Numbered from the stretch's first letter, positions 25,082-34,764 are shown. The stretch: 64,000 nt of DNA from an uncultured Desulfobacter sp. (GCF_963666675.1 NZ_OY762929.1:6418018-6482017), one strand, 5' to 3'. Notes: generated from the letters alone by a model not told the origin. Made by a program: numbers and translations.

Positions 25082-26797
25082 TTAACCCTCCTCTTCTTCC
25101 TCTATCTCACTGATCCATCCCTTAATGATATTCACGGTCCTGTTCAGGTCTTTTTCCGCATAATATCGGGCCCTTTCCTGGTCACTCATATTGGCTACGT
25201 ATGCAGACCGCTCGGCTGCGGTCATTTTCTGGATGAACTCTTCTTTTTGATCTTCGCTCATCATTTCTAAAAATTCACGCTGCTGAGCCGCATCCATCTC
25301 AACAAAGGCCGGCTCTTTTTCCTCTGCCTCAATCTGGGCAAGTTCTTCGGGTGAGGGTAATGCTTCTTGCTCCACGGTAACCTTGATGTCGCGAACCGTT
25401 TTGATGATCGGCCGGATGATGAACAAGAATAATACAAAGACCAGCAGTAAGTTGGCAATGAGACGCCCGTACTCCTTCTGGACCATGCGCCAGCCGGTAA
25501 GTTTTTCCTGGGCGCCCTCCATATCGTCGATGGACGCAAAGGGAAAGCACTCCATGGAAACCTGGTCATTGCGCTCTTCATTGTACCCCATGGCCCGGGT
25601 GACAATACTTTCAAACTGCAGCATCTCCTCGGCGGATCTGGGCATATATACCCGTTTGGTATCGCCGTTGTCGTCTGTCTGGAACTCGTACTTACCGTCA
25701 ATCACAGCGGCAACCGAAAGCCTTGTCAGTTCCGCCATGGGTTTCTGGGTCTCCCTGACCCGGCGGCTGATTTCGTAATTGACCGTGTCATCGCTTTTGT
25801 TGATTCGTTCCTGGGTTTGATCGCCGGTTTGATCTTCATCTGTGATGGGGTTGACCGATGAGGGGATACCGATCTCTTCATTGAGCTGGACTACTTTTTC
25901 GGCTCTGTTTTTTCGGCTGCGGATGAATTCCCCGCCCCGCTCAAAGGGATCATAAATCTCTTCATTCATGTTGTTTTTGGAGAAATCCATCTCCGAAGTG
26001 ACCCGGACGATGGCTTTTTCCGCACCCACGATGCGCTCAAGCATGGTCTGGATTCGGCGCGTCAGGTTCTCTTCAAACCGCACCTTATACTGATACTGGG
26101 CGTCCGCGAGATTTTCGGCATCAATGCGTGCCTGCTCTGCTTCGGATTTGCCCTCAAACAGAATCCGGCCAGCCGTATCCACAATGGTGACCAGTTTCGG
26201 GGTCAGGTCCTGGACCGAAGAGGCCACCAGATGTGCGATGGCCGCCACTTCCTCTTTTTCTAGGTCCGCGACCAGTTCCAGCAGAATGGATGCCGACGGC
26301 TGTTTGGTCTCTTCCACAAACACCGACTCCTTGGGCATCACAATCATAACCTTGGCGTTTTTCACCGCTTCAAATGCTGCAATGGTCCGTGCAAGTTCCC
26401 CCTGAAGCGCCCGCTTCTTATTTATTTTCTGGACAAATTCGGTGGTGCCGAACTCGTTTTTATCAAAAATTTCGTATCCCACGCCACTGCCTTTGGGAAT
26501 CCCCTCCTTGGCCATGGTCAACCGGACATCATATACCATGTTATCGGGCACCATAATGGTGGTCCCGTCACCGGTCAGGCGATAGGGTGTCTGGGAGGTT
26601 TTTAACATTTCCACGACAGCGGCGGCATCTTCCTGGCTCAGCCCGGAATATGCGACCTTATAGGGGGTTTGATTGGCCCATACAAACATGGTGATAAATC
26701 CTGCCACCACCGCCAGGACCAGACCGCCCAGAAGGAGTTTACGGACCATGCTCATCTCTTTGACCATGGTGATGATTTTTTCAGCTACCGGATTCAT
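25082..26797 (-). CDS. fliF: Flagellar MS-ring protein FliF
   Basis: A 571-aa protein with an N-terminal transmembrane helix (about 20-42) and ring-building motif domains (YKVAYSGLSQEDAAAVVEML, PKGSGVGYEIFDKNEFGTTEFVQ). A second transmembrane helix lies near residue 450 (LLLVFVLFLFIIRPI). The cytoplasmic tail binds FliG. It forms the MS ring and the export-gate housing. Family length and topology are normal. Confidence 0.96.
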   Translation of the reverse strand: MNPVAEKIITMVKEMSMVRKLLLGGLVLAVVAGFITMFVWANQTPYKVAYSGLSQEDAAAVVEMLKTSQTPYRLTGDGTTIMVPDNMVYDVRLTMAKEGIPKGSGVGYEIFDKNEFGTTEFVQKINKKRALQGELARTIAAFEAVKNAKVMIVMPKESVFVEETKQPSASILLELVADLEKEEVAAIAHLVASSVQDLTPKLVTIVDTAGRILFEGKSEAEQARIDAENLADAQYQYKVRFEENLTRRIQTMLERIVGAEKAIVRVTSEMDFSKNNMNEEIYDPFERGGEFIRSRKNRAEKVVQLNEEIGIPSSVNPITDEDQTGDQTQERINKSDDTVNYEISRRVRETQKPMAELTRLSVAAVIDGKYEFQTDDNGDTKRVYMPRSAEEMLQFESIVTRAMGYNEERNDQVSMECFPFASIDDMEGAQEKLTGWRMVQKEYGRLIANLLLVFVLFLFIIRPIIKTVRDIKVTVEQEALPSPEELAQIEAEEKEPAFVEMDAAQQREFLEMMSEDQKEEFIQKMTAAERSAYVANMSDQERARYYAEKDLNRTVNIIKGWISEIEEEEEG

Positions 26798-26827
26798 TTA
26801 CGCCTCTCTTGGCCTTTTGCAAGGGGG

Positions 26828-27124
26828 TTATACCTGCATACGCATGATTTCTTCATAGGCCTTCATGGCCTTGTTTCTGACCTGTGCCAGCACTTTAAGG
26901 GATGTGGAGGCTTTGCCCAGGGCCATCATACCTTCATGAATACCAAGTCTGCCTTCAATGACGGCTTCCACAGAATCATCCGCCACATGCTGATTATTGT
27001 TGACTTCCAGGACCGCAGATTCCAGACGTTCCATAAATTCAGGGCTTCGTTTGGCTGCCACGTTCGCCACGGGCTCCCTGTATAGGGAGAGTTTGCCGGG
27101 AATTTGTGCGTTTATCTTGTCCAT
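26828..27124 (-). CDS. fliE: Flagellar hook-basal body complex protein FliE
   Basis: A 98-aa rod-MS-ring junction protein. The C-terminal block LGKASTSLKVLAQVRNKAMKAYEEIMRMQV is diagnostic. It sits between flgC and fliF as in most bacteria, under the flgB promoter. Confidence 0.95.
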   Translation of the reverse strand: MDKINAQIPGKLSLYREPVANVAAKRSPEFMERLESAVLEVNNNQHVADDSVEAVIEGRLGIHEGMMALGKASTSLKVLAQVRNKAMKAYEEIMRMQV

Positions 27125-27147
27125 TTATTTAATCCTTTTGCCTGTAA

Positions 27148-27645
27148 TTATTTACCTATCTCAAGGGCTTTGCTGACCATGTTTTTGGTGGTGGAAAGCG
27201 CTGTGACACTGGCTTCATAACTGCGCCGGGCCACCATCATGTCTGAGATTTCGGTTAAATGATCCACGTTGGGCATCTTTACATAGCCTGTGTCCGGATC
27301 GGCATCGGGATGGGCCGGGTTGTATACCAGATGAAAATCTTCCTGGGACCTGACAATTTGATCCACCTTGACCCCCGTGCCGTTATCCGGTTTTTTTTCA
27401 TCTTCAAATTCAATGGGGGACAGTTCAATCTGGCCGGACTGATCCTTTCGGATCTTTTTTTGCACCACACTTTCAAAGGAGTCGATGTGCTCGCCTTTAA
27501 AAACCACCATTTTTCTGCGATAGGGCCCACCCTCTTCGCTGTTGGTGGTATCCACATTGGCCAGGTTTTCAGCAATGACGTTGAGTTTCATGCGATGGGC
27601 CGCAAGGGCGGTGCCGCTGATTTTTGATGCGTTCATTAAATCCAT
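27148..27645 (-). CDS. flgC: Flagellar proximal rod protein FlgC
   Basis: A 165-aa rod protein. The N-terminal rod motif is AHRMKLNVIAENLANVDTT and the C-terminal block is YEASVTALSTTKNMVSKALEIGK. A longer central insert than in E. coli (134 aa) reflects extra D1-like residues (about 50-100). It follows flgB after three bases. Confidence 0.95.
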   Translation of the reverse strand: MDLMNASKISGTALAAHRMKLNVIAENLANVDTTNSEEGGPYRRKMVVFKGEHIDSFESVVQKKIRKDQSGQIELSPIEFEDEKKPDNGTGVKVDQIVRSQEDFHLVYNPAHPDADPDTGYVKMPNVDHLTEISDMMVARRSYEASVTALSTTKNMVSKALEIGK

Positions 27646-27648
27646 GGA

Positions 27649-28062
27649 TTATTTTCCTCCTTCATCAATGGCATAGTTGAGTATGGTCATTTTTCGCAGC
27701 AGCATCTCGGCCGTGGATCTGAATTTCACATTGTTCTCCATCAGATTCATCATCTCCGTATCAATGTTCACCGAATCCAGGTGGTAGATGTCCACATCTT
27801 CGCTGGCCATGCCGTTAATTTGTCCGGGTGACCCTTCAACGTTGCCGGGTAGATGTTTCTCATTGGTTTTGCCCAGATAATCGGGTTCCGGTTCAGACAT
27901 GGCCCGGTTGAGCGCACTTTGAAAATCTATATCGCTGGGCGTATATCCGATGGTATCCATGTTGGCGATATTGCCTGCGATCATGTTATGCCGCCGGCTT
28001 GAGACCTCTAAACTTTTTCCGATCATCTCGTAAGTGTGCCCGAAAATTCTTGAATCGGCCAT
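27649..28062 (-). CDS. flgB: Flagellar proximal rod protein FlgB
   Basis: A 137-aa rod protein, the first gene of the flgB-motE operon. The N-terminal pattern SSRRHNMIAGNIANMDTIGYTPSDIDF and the C-terminal helix KFRSTAEMLLRKMTILNYAIDEG match the family. GGAGG lies just upstream of the ATG at 28062. A sigma-54 promoter is about 105 bases upstream. Confidence 0.95.
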   Translation of the reverse strand: MADSRIFGHTYEMIGKSLEVSSRRHNMIAGNIANMDTIGYTPSDIDFQSALNRAMSEPEPDYLGKTNEKHLPGNVEGSPGQINGMASEDVDIYHLDSVNIDTEMMNLMENNVKFRSTAEMLLRKMTILNYAIDEGGK

Positions 28063-28166
28063 GTGAACCTCCGTTGTTTACGTTTACGCTCCGGGACAGC
28101 AGCGGGTGATATTATTTCTTAACGTCAGGATAAGCGCACCGGAATATTAATGTTGCAAACGGAAAA

Positions 28167-28182
28167 TGCAATTTGCATGCCT
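28167..28182 (-). promoter_or_regulatory. Sigma-54 promoter of the flgB operon
   Basis: The minus strand reads AGGCATG-CAAA-TTGCA, with GG and GC separated by exactly 10 bases. It differs from the TGGCACG-N4-TTGCW consensus at two positions. It lies between the FlrC-like regulator gene and flgB, about 95 bases upstream of the flgB ATG. Confidence 0.75.
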
Positions 28183-28206
28183 GAAATTAGAAACTGCCGG
28201 GGGAAA

Positions 28207-29580
28207 TCAGAGAGGCGTTTTGTATTCGTTCAGTTTGTTGCGAAGCGTCCTGACACTGATCCCCAGAATTTTTGCGGCATGGGTTCGGTTTCCCTCGGTC
28301 CGGTCCAGTGTTTTGAAAATCATTTTCTGTTCCATCTCTTTTAGCGATCCTGGGTTAAAGTCTTCAGCACCGGGGGATTTCACCTCTGGGTCATCATCCG
28401 TATAGTGGAGGCCTGCTCCATCATCCATGAGGAGATCAGGCGGGGTAATCCTATCGGTTTCAGCAAGGAGTACGGCACGGTGGATCACATTTTCAAGTTC
28501 CCGGACATTGCCGGGAAAGGGGTGGTTCACCAGCACGGAAAGGGCCTGATCTGTCAATCCTTTGACAGACCTTGCGTCAATCCTGCAGTATTTTTCTATG
28601 AAAAAATCGCACAGGGGCGCAATGTCCCGACGGCGGTCACGCAAGGGGGGGATGATTAGCGGAATGGTGTTCAGGCGGTAAAACAGATCCTCCCGGAAGG
28701 CCTGGGTTTCCACGGCGTCCTTGGCATCCCGGTTGGTGGTGGCGATGACACGGACATCCACATCCACGGGCTGGGTGCCGCCCACCCGGTCTACGACCTT
28801 TTCCTGGAGCACACGCAGGAGTTTGGATTGAAGGTGAAACTGCATCTCCGTAATTTCGTCCAGAAACAGTGTGCCCTTGTCTGCCAGTTCAAACTTGCCC
28901 GCTTTTTTTGCCAATGCACCGGTAAAGGCACCTTTTTCATGGCCGAACAATTCGCTTTCCAAAAGATTTTCCGGCAGGGCGGCGCAGTTGATGGCGATAA
29001 ACGGCTGATGACAACGGGTGCTTTTTTCGTGTAAAAATCTTGCAAGCAGTTCCTTGCCCGTGCCGCTTTCGCCCTGGATGAGCACCGATGCAGACGAATC
29101 CGCCACCCGGGCGGCAAGCTTGAGCAGTTTCTCCATTCCGGGATCTTTGGTGATAATCTGAACCGCTTTATGCTGGACTGGTTTCTCTTTTTCCGGGGGT
29201 ACGGAGGCAATGGATGCAGCCAACGATTTTTTAACACTGAGTTCAAGCTGCCGTGGGTCGACGGGTTTGATCAGATAGTCCATGGCACCGTGCTGTATGA
29301 GACTGACGGCATATTCCATCACAGGGTCCTGGGTAAGGATAATGGTTTTGGGGATCCCGGCGTCGGAATCGGCTGCCTGTTTAAGAAAATCCAATGCTGA
29401 GAATCCCGGCGTACCATCGTCGGCCACAACCACTGCAGGTTTTTGGGAGAGCAGGTGGGTGAGGGCATCCGAGCCTTCGGGGACGGCATCAACCAGAAAA
29501 CCCATCCCTTCCAGCAGGTCGGTATAGGTCATGCGCTCTTTGGGATTTTCAATGATGAGAAATAGTCGTTGTCCAGACAT
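28207..29580 (-). CDS. Sigma-54-dependent response regulator (FlrC/FleR-like)
   Basis: A 457-aa NtrC-type activator. The N-terminal receiver (about 1-120) has the phospho-acceptor Asp in VVVADDGTPG and the conserved KP at LIKPVDP. The AAA+ domain shows Walker A GESGTGKEL, the sigma-54 contact motif GAFTGA, and Walker B TLFLDEI. A Fis-type HTH closes the protein (NRTHAAKILGISVRTLRNKLNEYK). Lying between the TPR gene and the flgB operon, it is likely to activate the latter's sigma-54 promoter. No histidine kinase is adjacent. Confidence 0.88.
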   Translation of the reverse strand: MSGQRLFLIIENPKERMTYTDLLEGMGFLVDAVPEGSDALTHLLSQKPAVVVADDGTPGFSALDFLKQAADSDAGIPKTIILTQDPVMEYAVSLIQHGAMDYLIKPVDPRQLELSVKKSLAASIASVPPEKEKPVQHKAVQIITKDPGMEKLLKLAARVADSSASVLIQGESGTGKELLARFLHEKSTRCHQPFIAINCAALPENLLESELFGHEKGAFTGALAKKAGKFELADKGTLFLDEITEMQFHLQSKLLRVLQEKVVDRVGGTQPVDVDVRVIATTNRDAKDAVETQAFREDLFYRLNTIPLIIPPLRDRRRDIAPLCDFFIEKYCRIDARSVKGLTDQALSVLVNHPFPGNVRELENVIHRAVLLAETDRITPPDLLMDDGAGLHYTDDDPEVKSPGAEDFNPGSLKEMEQKMIFKTLDRTEGNRTHAAKILGISVRTLRNKLNEYKTPL

Positions 29581-29595
29581 GCAGCCACAGCATCC

Positions 29596-32244
29596 TTATG
29601 AATTGATCATTTTTTCCGCCAGCCCCATGGTCGTCAAGCGCTGCTGGGCCAGCCTGGCCCAGACCGAGTCGTAAGACTGTACGATCTGCTCAAAGGTCTC
29701 TTTAGCCTTGTCCAGGGCATTGCCTTTCTGGTAGGCATCCCCCAGCAGAAATCCGATATTGGCCTTGGCCCGGTCTCCCTGTGAAAAATCCAGGGCTTTG
29801 GCAAAGGCATCGGCGGCCTGGCCATAGGATTTCATTGCCAGGTAAGTGGAGCCCAGGGTTTTGTAAGCCCCTGCCAGGATCTCGTAATTTTCGCCGGGAG
29901 ATGCGGCGAATGCCTTCACGGCCCGGGCCTGGAGTTCTGCCGCCGTTTTCAAGTCCGGCTTCTTTTGGTAAATGGCTGCGCGAAGCATGAGTATTCGCCC
30001 TTTGGCCAGTGCATCTCCCCCAGCTTTATACGCCAGGATTAGATTATCATCCGCCTTTGAAAATTTACCCTTTTCCAGGTAAATCTGTCCGATCCGGAGC
30101 AGGGCCTCAACCCGGTTTGTATCTTTTGGAAATCTTTTCGTAAACGCGTATAATAATTTTAAGGCATCGTTATCCCTGCCGGACTCGTCCATGGCTTTAC
30201 CCAGTCCAAACAAAAGCGCGGCCGGGCGTTCCGACCTTTTATAAAGTTTGTACGCGGAGATCAACTGATTAAATGCCTCTTCATACAAATCCGCCTGTAA
30301 ATAGGCCTGGCCCACATAAAAGGGAATCAGCCGGCCGCCCATTTTGTCTAACTTCATTTTTTCGGATTCATACCTCATCAATACGGAGGTATATTCATCT
30401 GCCTTTAATTGTTCTTTAAACAGTGCCTCATAGGCCTTTTGCATCAGCTTGACCGCTTCGTAGCGCAGCCCCCTGGGATGGGTGGATAACAGGTCTTCGA
30501 TTTCTTTGATGCACTTATCATACTCCCCGTTTTTCTGATAAATTTCAGCCAGGCGCATCATGGCGATCCGGGCGTAGGTGTTTTCCGGAAACCGGGTTTT
30601 GACCATTTCGTAGATTTCAATCTTTTCTTCATCGGTGTCAAGGTATCTGGCAATCCCGATGGAGGCATTTATAAATCCCGGGGAATCTGGGTATTTTTCC
30701 CGGACCAGTTCATATAATTTGATCGCCTTTTCTTCCTGGTTCTCCATGCCGTAAGCGTCGCCGGTCTTGCTTAGCGCCATGTCGGGATCTTTGACATCCG
30801 GGTAAAGATTCAGCATCCGGATATAATTTTCCCGGGCCCCTTTGCTTAGGCCCAGTTCAAAATTGGCATCTGCCGCATATTTGAGCAGGTCCGAAGATTC
30901 ATACACCTTTTTTACATCATTTTGTATGACATAATTAAGCACGCTCAGTGCGTCATAATACCGCAGGTTTTCGAACAGGGCCTTACCATAGCCCACGCCT
31001 GCATCCGATATATACCCGTTGCTTATTGGGGACTCAAATACCTTTTTATACAGATTCAGGGCTTTGTCATTGTATCCTCTGGCACTATAAATTTTGGCCA
31101 GATGGTACTCCACCTCGGGCATGCCGGAGTAGTCCGGAAAGTCCTTGGTGATAATATCAAAATACCCTTCGGCGGTGGCACTGTTGTTCAAACGGGTATG
31201 AATCAATCCCATGGCGGCATAGGCAAAGGGAAGATAGGTTGATTTCGGAAAGGACACCATGGCATCCTGAAACATACGTTCTGCCCTTAAAAGCCCTGCC
31301 GGATCATTGTTTTCAACACCCATAAAATTGACATAGGCCAGGAGATAGTGAACCTGTTCCAGGCAGAAGGGGTTTTCCTCAAATAGATATTGTTCCAGAA
31401 TGGCCCCGGCTTCTTTATACAACTGTTTTTTGACCAGAAGCATGGCATTTTCAACGGCATTGGCCCCGCAGCCCTGCAACGGGTCTTTGCCCCGGTACAT
31501 ATCGCTGATATCGCCTTTAAAACGACTGGCCTGACGATTTGGCGGAATATAAAGCGGTGCTTCCTTTCTCGCCTCTTTTGCCTTGGCTATAACCGTCTCC
31601 TTTTTGGGCGCAGGCGCCGGGGACGCTTGGGTTATGGGGTCCGGCTTCTGCATTGCAGGCTCGGTGGCGGTGTCGGCAAGGGCAGGGGGCTCGGCAGGTT
31701 CCTGGGGCTGAGATAAGACTGGCTTGTCAGGTTGCGGAGGCGCCGATTCTGCCTGTGTTGACGGTTCCGGCGCAGTCCGGGCCTGGGGCGCAGGTTCAGG
31801 TGCCGGGGTGGATTTGGGAACGGCAGCGGCAAGATTTACAGATTTATTTAAAACAACGGTCAACTGATTAGCGGCATCAAAAGAGAACTTAATTATTTCT
31901 TCACTGGGGTGTTTTCCCGTTACCATCAGGGCAACCACATTGCCGTCAAGGGCTTCCACATGGACGGATTCAAGGTTGGGATTGTTTTTGCCGTCGATGA
32001 CCGTCCCTTTGGGCAGGCGTGCATTTTTAATGGCCACCAGCACCTCCCGGTCTCCGACGCGGACCACTTTGACAGGGGCTTTCCCGGTCATATCAACCAT
32101 CACGGAAAAGGGATTGTCCTTGACGTGAATTGCTTTGATAACGGGTTGCGCGGCCATGGCCGATGCTGCCTGCATAAACATGAAGAAAAACACGGTCCAG
32201 GCCGATGATAAAACCTTCAGGTATGTGGGGCTTAATTCTCTCAT
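29596..32244 (-). CDS. Exported AMIN/TPR-repeat protein of the flagellar locus
   Basis: An 882-aa protein with a signal peptide (residues about 12-32). An AMIN-like beta domain follows (about 33-135, VIKAIHVKDNPFSVMVDMTG), then a Pro/Ala/Gln-rich linker (about 138-215). At least 12 TPR-like helical hairpins run to the C-terminus (for example DKALNLYKKVFES, EKAIKLYELVREKYPDS). It is probably a periplasmic scaffold that binds peptidoglycan through AMIN. The location between two sigma-54 regulators, sharing a transcript with the FlrC-like gene (15-base gap), suggests a role in flagellar placement or assembly. The specific function is not known. Confidence 0.75.
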   Translation of the reverse strand: MRELSPTYLKVLSSAWTVFFFMFMQAASAMAAQPVIKAIHVKDNPFSVMVDMTGKAPVKVVRVGDREVLVAIKNARLPKGTVIDGKNNPNLESVHVEALDGNVVALMVTGKHPSEEIIKFSFDAANQLTVVLNKSVNLAAAVPKSTPAPEPAPQARTAPEPSTQAESAPPQPDKPVLSQPQEPAEPPALADTATEPAMQKPDPITQASPAPAPKKETVIAKAKEARKEAPLYIPPNRQASRFKGDISDMYRGKDPLQGCGANAVENAMLLVKKQLYKEAGAILEQYLFEENPFCLEQVHYLLAYVNFMGVENNDPAGLLRAERMFQDAMVSFPKSTYLPFAYAAMGLIHTRLNNSATAEGYFDIITKDFPDYSGMPEVEYHLAKIYSARGYNDKALNLYKKVFESPISNGYISDAGVGYGKALFENLRYYDALSVLNYVIQNDVKKVYESSDLLKYAADANFELGLSKGARENYIRMLNLYPDVKDPDMALSKTGDAYGMENQEEKAIKLYELVREKYPDSPGFINASIGIARYLDTDEEKIEIYEMVKTRFPENTYARIAMMRLAEIYQKNGEYDKCIKEIEDLLSTHPRGLRYEAVKLMQKAYEALFKEQLKADEYTSVLMRYESEKMKLDKMGGRLIPFYVGQAYLQADLYEEAFNQLISAYKLYKRSERPAALLFGLGKAMDESGRDNDALKLLYAFTKRFPKDTNRVEALLRIGQIYLEKGKFSKADDNLILAYKAGGDALAKGRILMLRAAIYQKKPDLKTAAELQARAVKAFAASPGENYEILAGAYKTLGSTYLAMKSYGQAADAFAKALDFSQGDRAKANIGFLLGDAYQKGNALDKAKETFEQIVQSYDSVWARLAQQRLTTMGLAEKMINS

Positions 32245-32287
32245 GATATATTAATATCCAAAAGGGTTCATGGTTGGAGAATTAAAA

Positions 32288-32303
32288 AGCAAGTAACATG
32301 CCA
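32288..32303 (-). promoter_or_regulatory. Near-consensus sigma-54 promoter of the TPR/flrC operon
   Basis: The minus strand reads TGGCATG-TTAC-TTGCT, one base off the TGGCACG-N4-TTGCW consensus, with correct GG-N10-GC spacing. It lies about 44 bases upstream of the ATG at 32244. Confidence 0.8.
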
Positions 32304-32402
32304 TACCTGCAATTGTGCGTCATGTCAGACGTAACCGCATGTCCGGTAAATGCGTTTACACATAACGTCTGGATAAGGTGTGGGGATTTCCGGCGGCAGG
32401 TG

Positions 32403-33458
32403 TCAAAAAACCGGCATCTCGTCTTCCGGTTCAATATCCATTTTCTTTATTTTCTCCACCAGGGTCGTCCGGTTCATTTTTAACAGTTCGGCGGCCTTGG
32501 CTTTTACCCACCCGGTTTGATTCAAGGCGTGGGTAATTAAAGATTTTTGATATGATTCCACGGCCTCATTAAACCCGATGTTATTCCGAAACACGCCGGT
32601 CACACAGACCGGGGTGGCATCTGTCCCGGTATCGGTCATGCAGCTTGGCAGATCGGCGATGCTGACGGTATCGGTCTCCACAAGCACTGACAGCCGTTCC
32701 ACCAGATTTTCAAGTTCCCGGATGTTACCGGGCCATTCATAGGTTTCAAGCACCTGTTTTACCGAATCCGGAAATATCTTGGCCTCATATTCGGCGTTGC
32801 GTCGTGTGAATCCGGACTGGAAATGGTTTACCAGGGGGATGATGTCTTCAGGACGTTCGCGCAGGGGCAAAATATTGATGGGAATCACGTTAAGGCGGTA
32901 ATAGAGGTCTTCTCTGAATTCATTATCCGCCATGGCTGCGGTCAAATTTTTGTTGGTGGCTGAAATGACCCGGATATCAACGGATATGGTCTGGGAGCCG
33001 CCCACCCGTTCGAATCGCCTTTCCTGTAACGCGCGTAACAATTTTACCTGCAGATCCGGACTCATGTCTCCGATTTCATCCAGAAAAATTGTCCCTTTAT
33101 CGGCAATTTCAAAACGTCCGGTCCTTGTACGATGGGCGCCGGTGAATGCGCCTTTTTCGTGGCCGAACAACTCGCTTTCAAGAAGTTCGCTGGGAATGGC
33201 GCCGCAATTGATGACCACCATGGGACCGTCTTTTCTTGTTGAATTTTTATGGATGGCCCGGGCAATAAGTTCCTTGCCCGTCCCGCTTTCGCCTGTGATC
33301 AGCACCGATGAATCCGAGCGCGCAACCTTGCGCACCCGGTCGAGCACGGCCATCAGGCCTTTGCTCACACCGGCAATGCCGCTGCGGTCAAAACCCGGAA
33401 TCGTTTGGGGCGGGGCGTCAACTGAAGCAGTTGTTTTTTCGGCAGTTGCTTGGGCCAT
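32403..33458 (-). CDS. Sigma-54 activator without receiver domain (FlrA/FleQ-like)
   Basis: A 351-aa enhancer-binding protein. After a short unstructured N-terminus comes a complete AAA+ domain: Walker A GESGTGKEL, ELFGHEKGAFTGA and GTIFLDEIGD. A C-terminal HTH follows (GWVKAKAAELLKMNRTTLVEKIKKM). There is no receiver or PAS domain, so control must be by abundance or by a partner, as in FlrA/FleQ-like flagellar masters that lost their sensor domain. It lies directly upstream of the TPR operon's sigma-54 promoter, a likely target. It follows cheY after a 12-base gap. Confidence 0.85.
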   Translation of the reverse strand: MAQATAEKTTASVDAPPQTIPGFDRSGIAGVSKGLMAVLDRVRKVARSDSSVLITGESGTGKELIARAIHKNSTRKDGPMVVINCGAIPSELLESELFGHEKGAFTGAHRTRTGRFEIADKGTIFLDEIGDMSPDLQVKLLRALQERRFERVGGSQTISVDIRVISATNKNLTAAMADNEFREDLYYRLNVIPINILPLRERPEDIIPLVNHFQSGFTRRNAEYEAKIFPDSVKQVLETYEWPGNIRELENLVERLSVLVETDTVSIADLPSCMTDTGTDATPVCVTGVFRNNIGFNEAVESYQKSLITHALNQTGWVKAKAAELLKMNRTTLVEKIKKMDIEPEDEMPVF

Positions 33459-33469
33459 AAGATCTAAAC

Positions 33470-33844
33470 TTATTTAAGGATTTTTTTGAGTTTGTCAGAA
33501 ATCGCCTCCGCCGTAAACGGCTTGACCACATAATTGGAGACACCGGCTTGTACGGCTTCTATGACGTTTTGTTTCTGGGCTTCAGCCGTGACCATCAAAA
33601 AAGGTGATTTTTTGTACTTATCACTGGCCCTGACTTTTTTAAGCAGTTCAAGTCCCGTCATTTTGGGCATGTTCCAGTCGGAAATAATCAGATCAATCTC
33701 CTGGCTTTCAAGGACGTCCCACGCCGTTGTACCATCATCGGCCTCCACCAGATTTTTAAAACCAAGCTGTTTTAAAATATTCTTCAGAATACGGCGCATG
33801 GTCGCAAAATCGTCAACTATTAAAATCTTGATGGATGTGTCCAT
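33470..33844 (-). CDS. cheY: Chemotaxis response regulator CheY
   Basis: A 124-aa stand-alone receiver. The acidic pair and phospho-site are visible (ILIVDDFATMRR, LIISDWNMPKMTG with the acceptor Asp), as are the switch Thr/Ala (LMVTAEA) and Lys (VVKPF). This matches CheY that binds FliM. ATG 33844 is chosen because AAGGAGG lies 11 bases upstream; a longer frame from 33880 would include that ribosome-binding site. It pairs with the cheX-like gene upstream. Confidence 0.92.
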   Translation of the reverse strand: MDTSIKILIVDDFATMRRILKNILKQLGFKNLVEADDGTTAWDVLESQEIDLIISDWNMPKMTGLELLKKVRASDKYKKSPFLMVTAEAQKQNVIEAVQAGVSNYVVKPFTAEAISDKLKKILK

Positions 33845-33883
33845 TGCCACATTTTCCTCCTTAATTGGATTGAAACCCATCTT

Positions 33884-34345
33884 CTATCTTTCAAAACACA
33901 CCTCAATTGTAAATTCTCCACCATCGGTCTGGAACGGGATTGCGATTTTAGGGCCATTCCCATAGTGTCGGATGGTATGTCGTTTTCCCGTGACCACGGA
34001 CGGAATGGCCGCCTTGAACACTTTTCCTATTTCATCAAGCTCCCGCCGGGCCTGCCCGGAAATCATATTGGTCAATTCACCAACGGCATCGGCGATCTCT
34101 TCGTTGAGACCTTCCATTTTTTCTCCGAACATGTTGGAAACGACCGTTAAGATACATTTCTCTTCAAACGTGACGGCAATGGTTCCCTGGGCGACACCGG
34201 TCAGCCCCAGGACCCCCGTCACATCACCCACGGCGATATTATCTTTTTTAAGATAGGGCTTTCCCGCCGTAACCTTGACAAAGGCCATGGTCTCCAATAC
34301 GTTAATGGTTGCATTGATGAATGGATTTATCAGTGTGACATCCAA
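33884..34345 (-). CDS. cheX: CheX-type CheY-P phosphatase
   Basis: A 153-aa protein of the CheX/CheC/FliY fold. The catalytic ExxN signature lies in the helix IADAVGELTNMISGQARREL. Family strand patterns surround it (GVLGLTGVAQGTIAVTF). CheX dimers dephosphorylate CheY-P to end signalling. It stands immediately upstream of cheY, consistent with that role. Confidence 0.85.
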   Translation of the reverse strand: MDVTLINPFINATINVLETMAFVKVTAGKPYLKKDNIAVGDVTGVLGLTGVAQGTIAVTFEEKCILTVVSNMFGEKMEGLNEEIADAVGELTNMISGQARRELDEIGKVFKAAIPSVVTGKRHTIRHYGNGPKIAIPFQTDGGEFTIEVCFER

Positions 34346-34410
34346 GGAACAACACCTCCAGCCGGTTTTAAATTTTACCCGACAGCAAGACTTCTATGAC
34401 GCCGGGGAAA

Positions 34411-34764
34411 CTAATCAGAGTCGTCACTATTATATAAAACCACATTTTTAAGATGGGTAAATGTATCCAGGTCCATGGACTCAAATTCTACACCAAATCC
34501 GGCGTCCGTGTGCCTGACGATTCGTCCCTGGATTTCCAGCTTGATATCGTCTATGCCTCCGGACAGATAGATATTCACCCGGCACATCGTATCCAAGGCC
34601 GGTCGCTTGTCTGTTTTGGCAAATACGCCTTTTTGGCTCAAATCCTTTGAATGGGCTTCAAACCGAGCGTTTTGACCGGACGCGTCAATCATGTGGATTT
34701 CGATTTTGGTCGCAAAAATCACCCGGGAATATTTTCGCCTGTCGTCTTTGTCTGGAATGTTCAA
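34411..34764 (-). CDS. PilZ domain protein
   Basis: A c-di-GMP effector of about 117 residues, a single PilZ domain. The two binding motifs are RRKYSR (RxxxR) and DLSQKGVF (D/NxSxxG), with the expected spacing of about 35 residues. The TTG at 34764 has GGAG ten bases upstream; a GTG at 34806 would add 14 residues. It is likely to couple c-di-GMP to flagellar function (YcgR-like). The HD-GYP phosphodiesterase next door supports c-di-GMP signalling at this locus. Confidence 0.82.
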   Translation of the reverse strand: MNIPDKDDRRKYSRVIFATKIEIHMIDASGQNARFEAHSKDLSQKGVFAKTDKRPALDTMCRVNIYLSGGIDDIKLEIQGRIVRHTDAGFGVEFESMDLDTFTHLKNVVLYNSDDSD

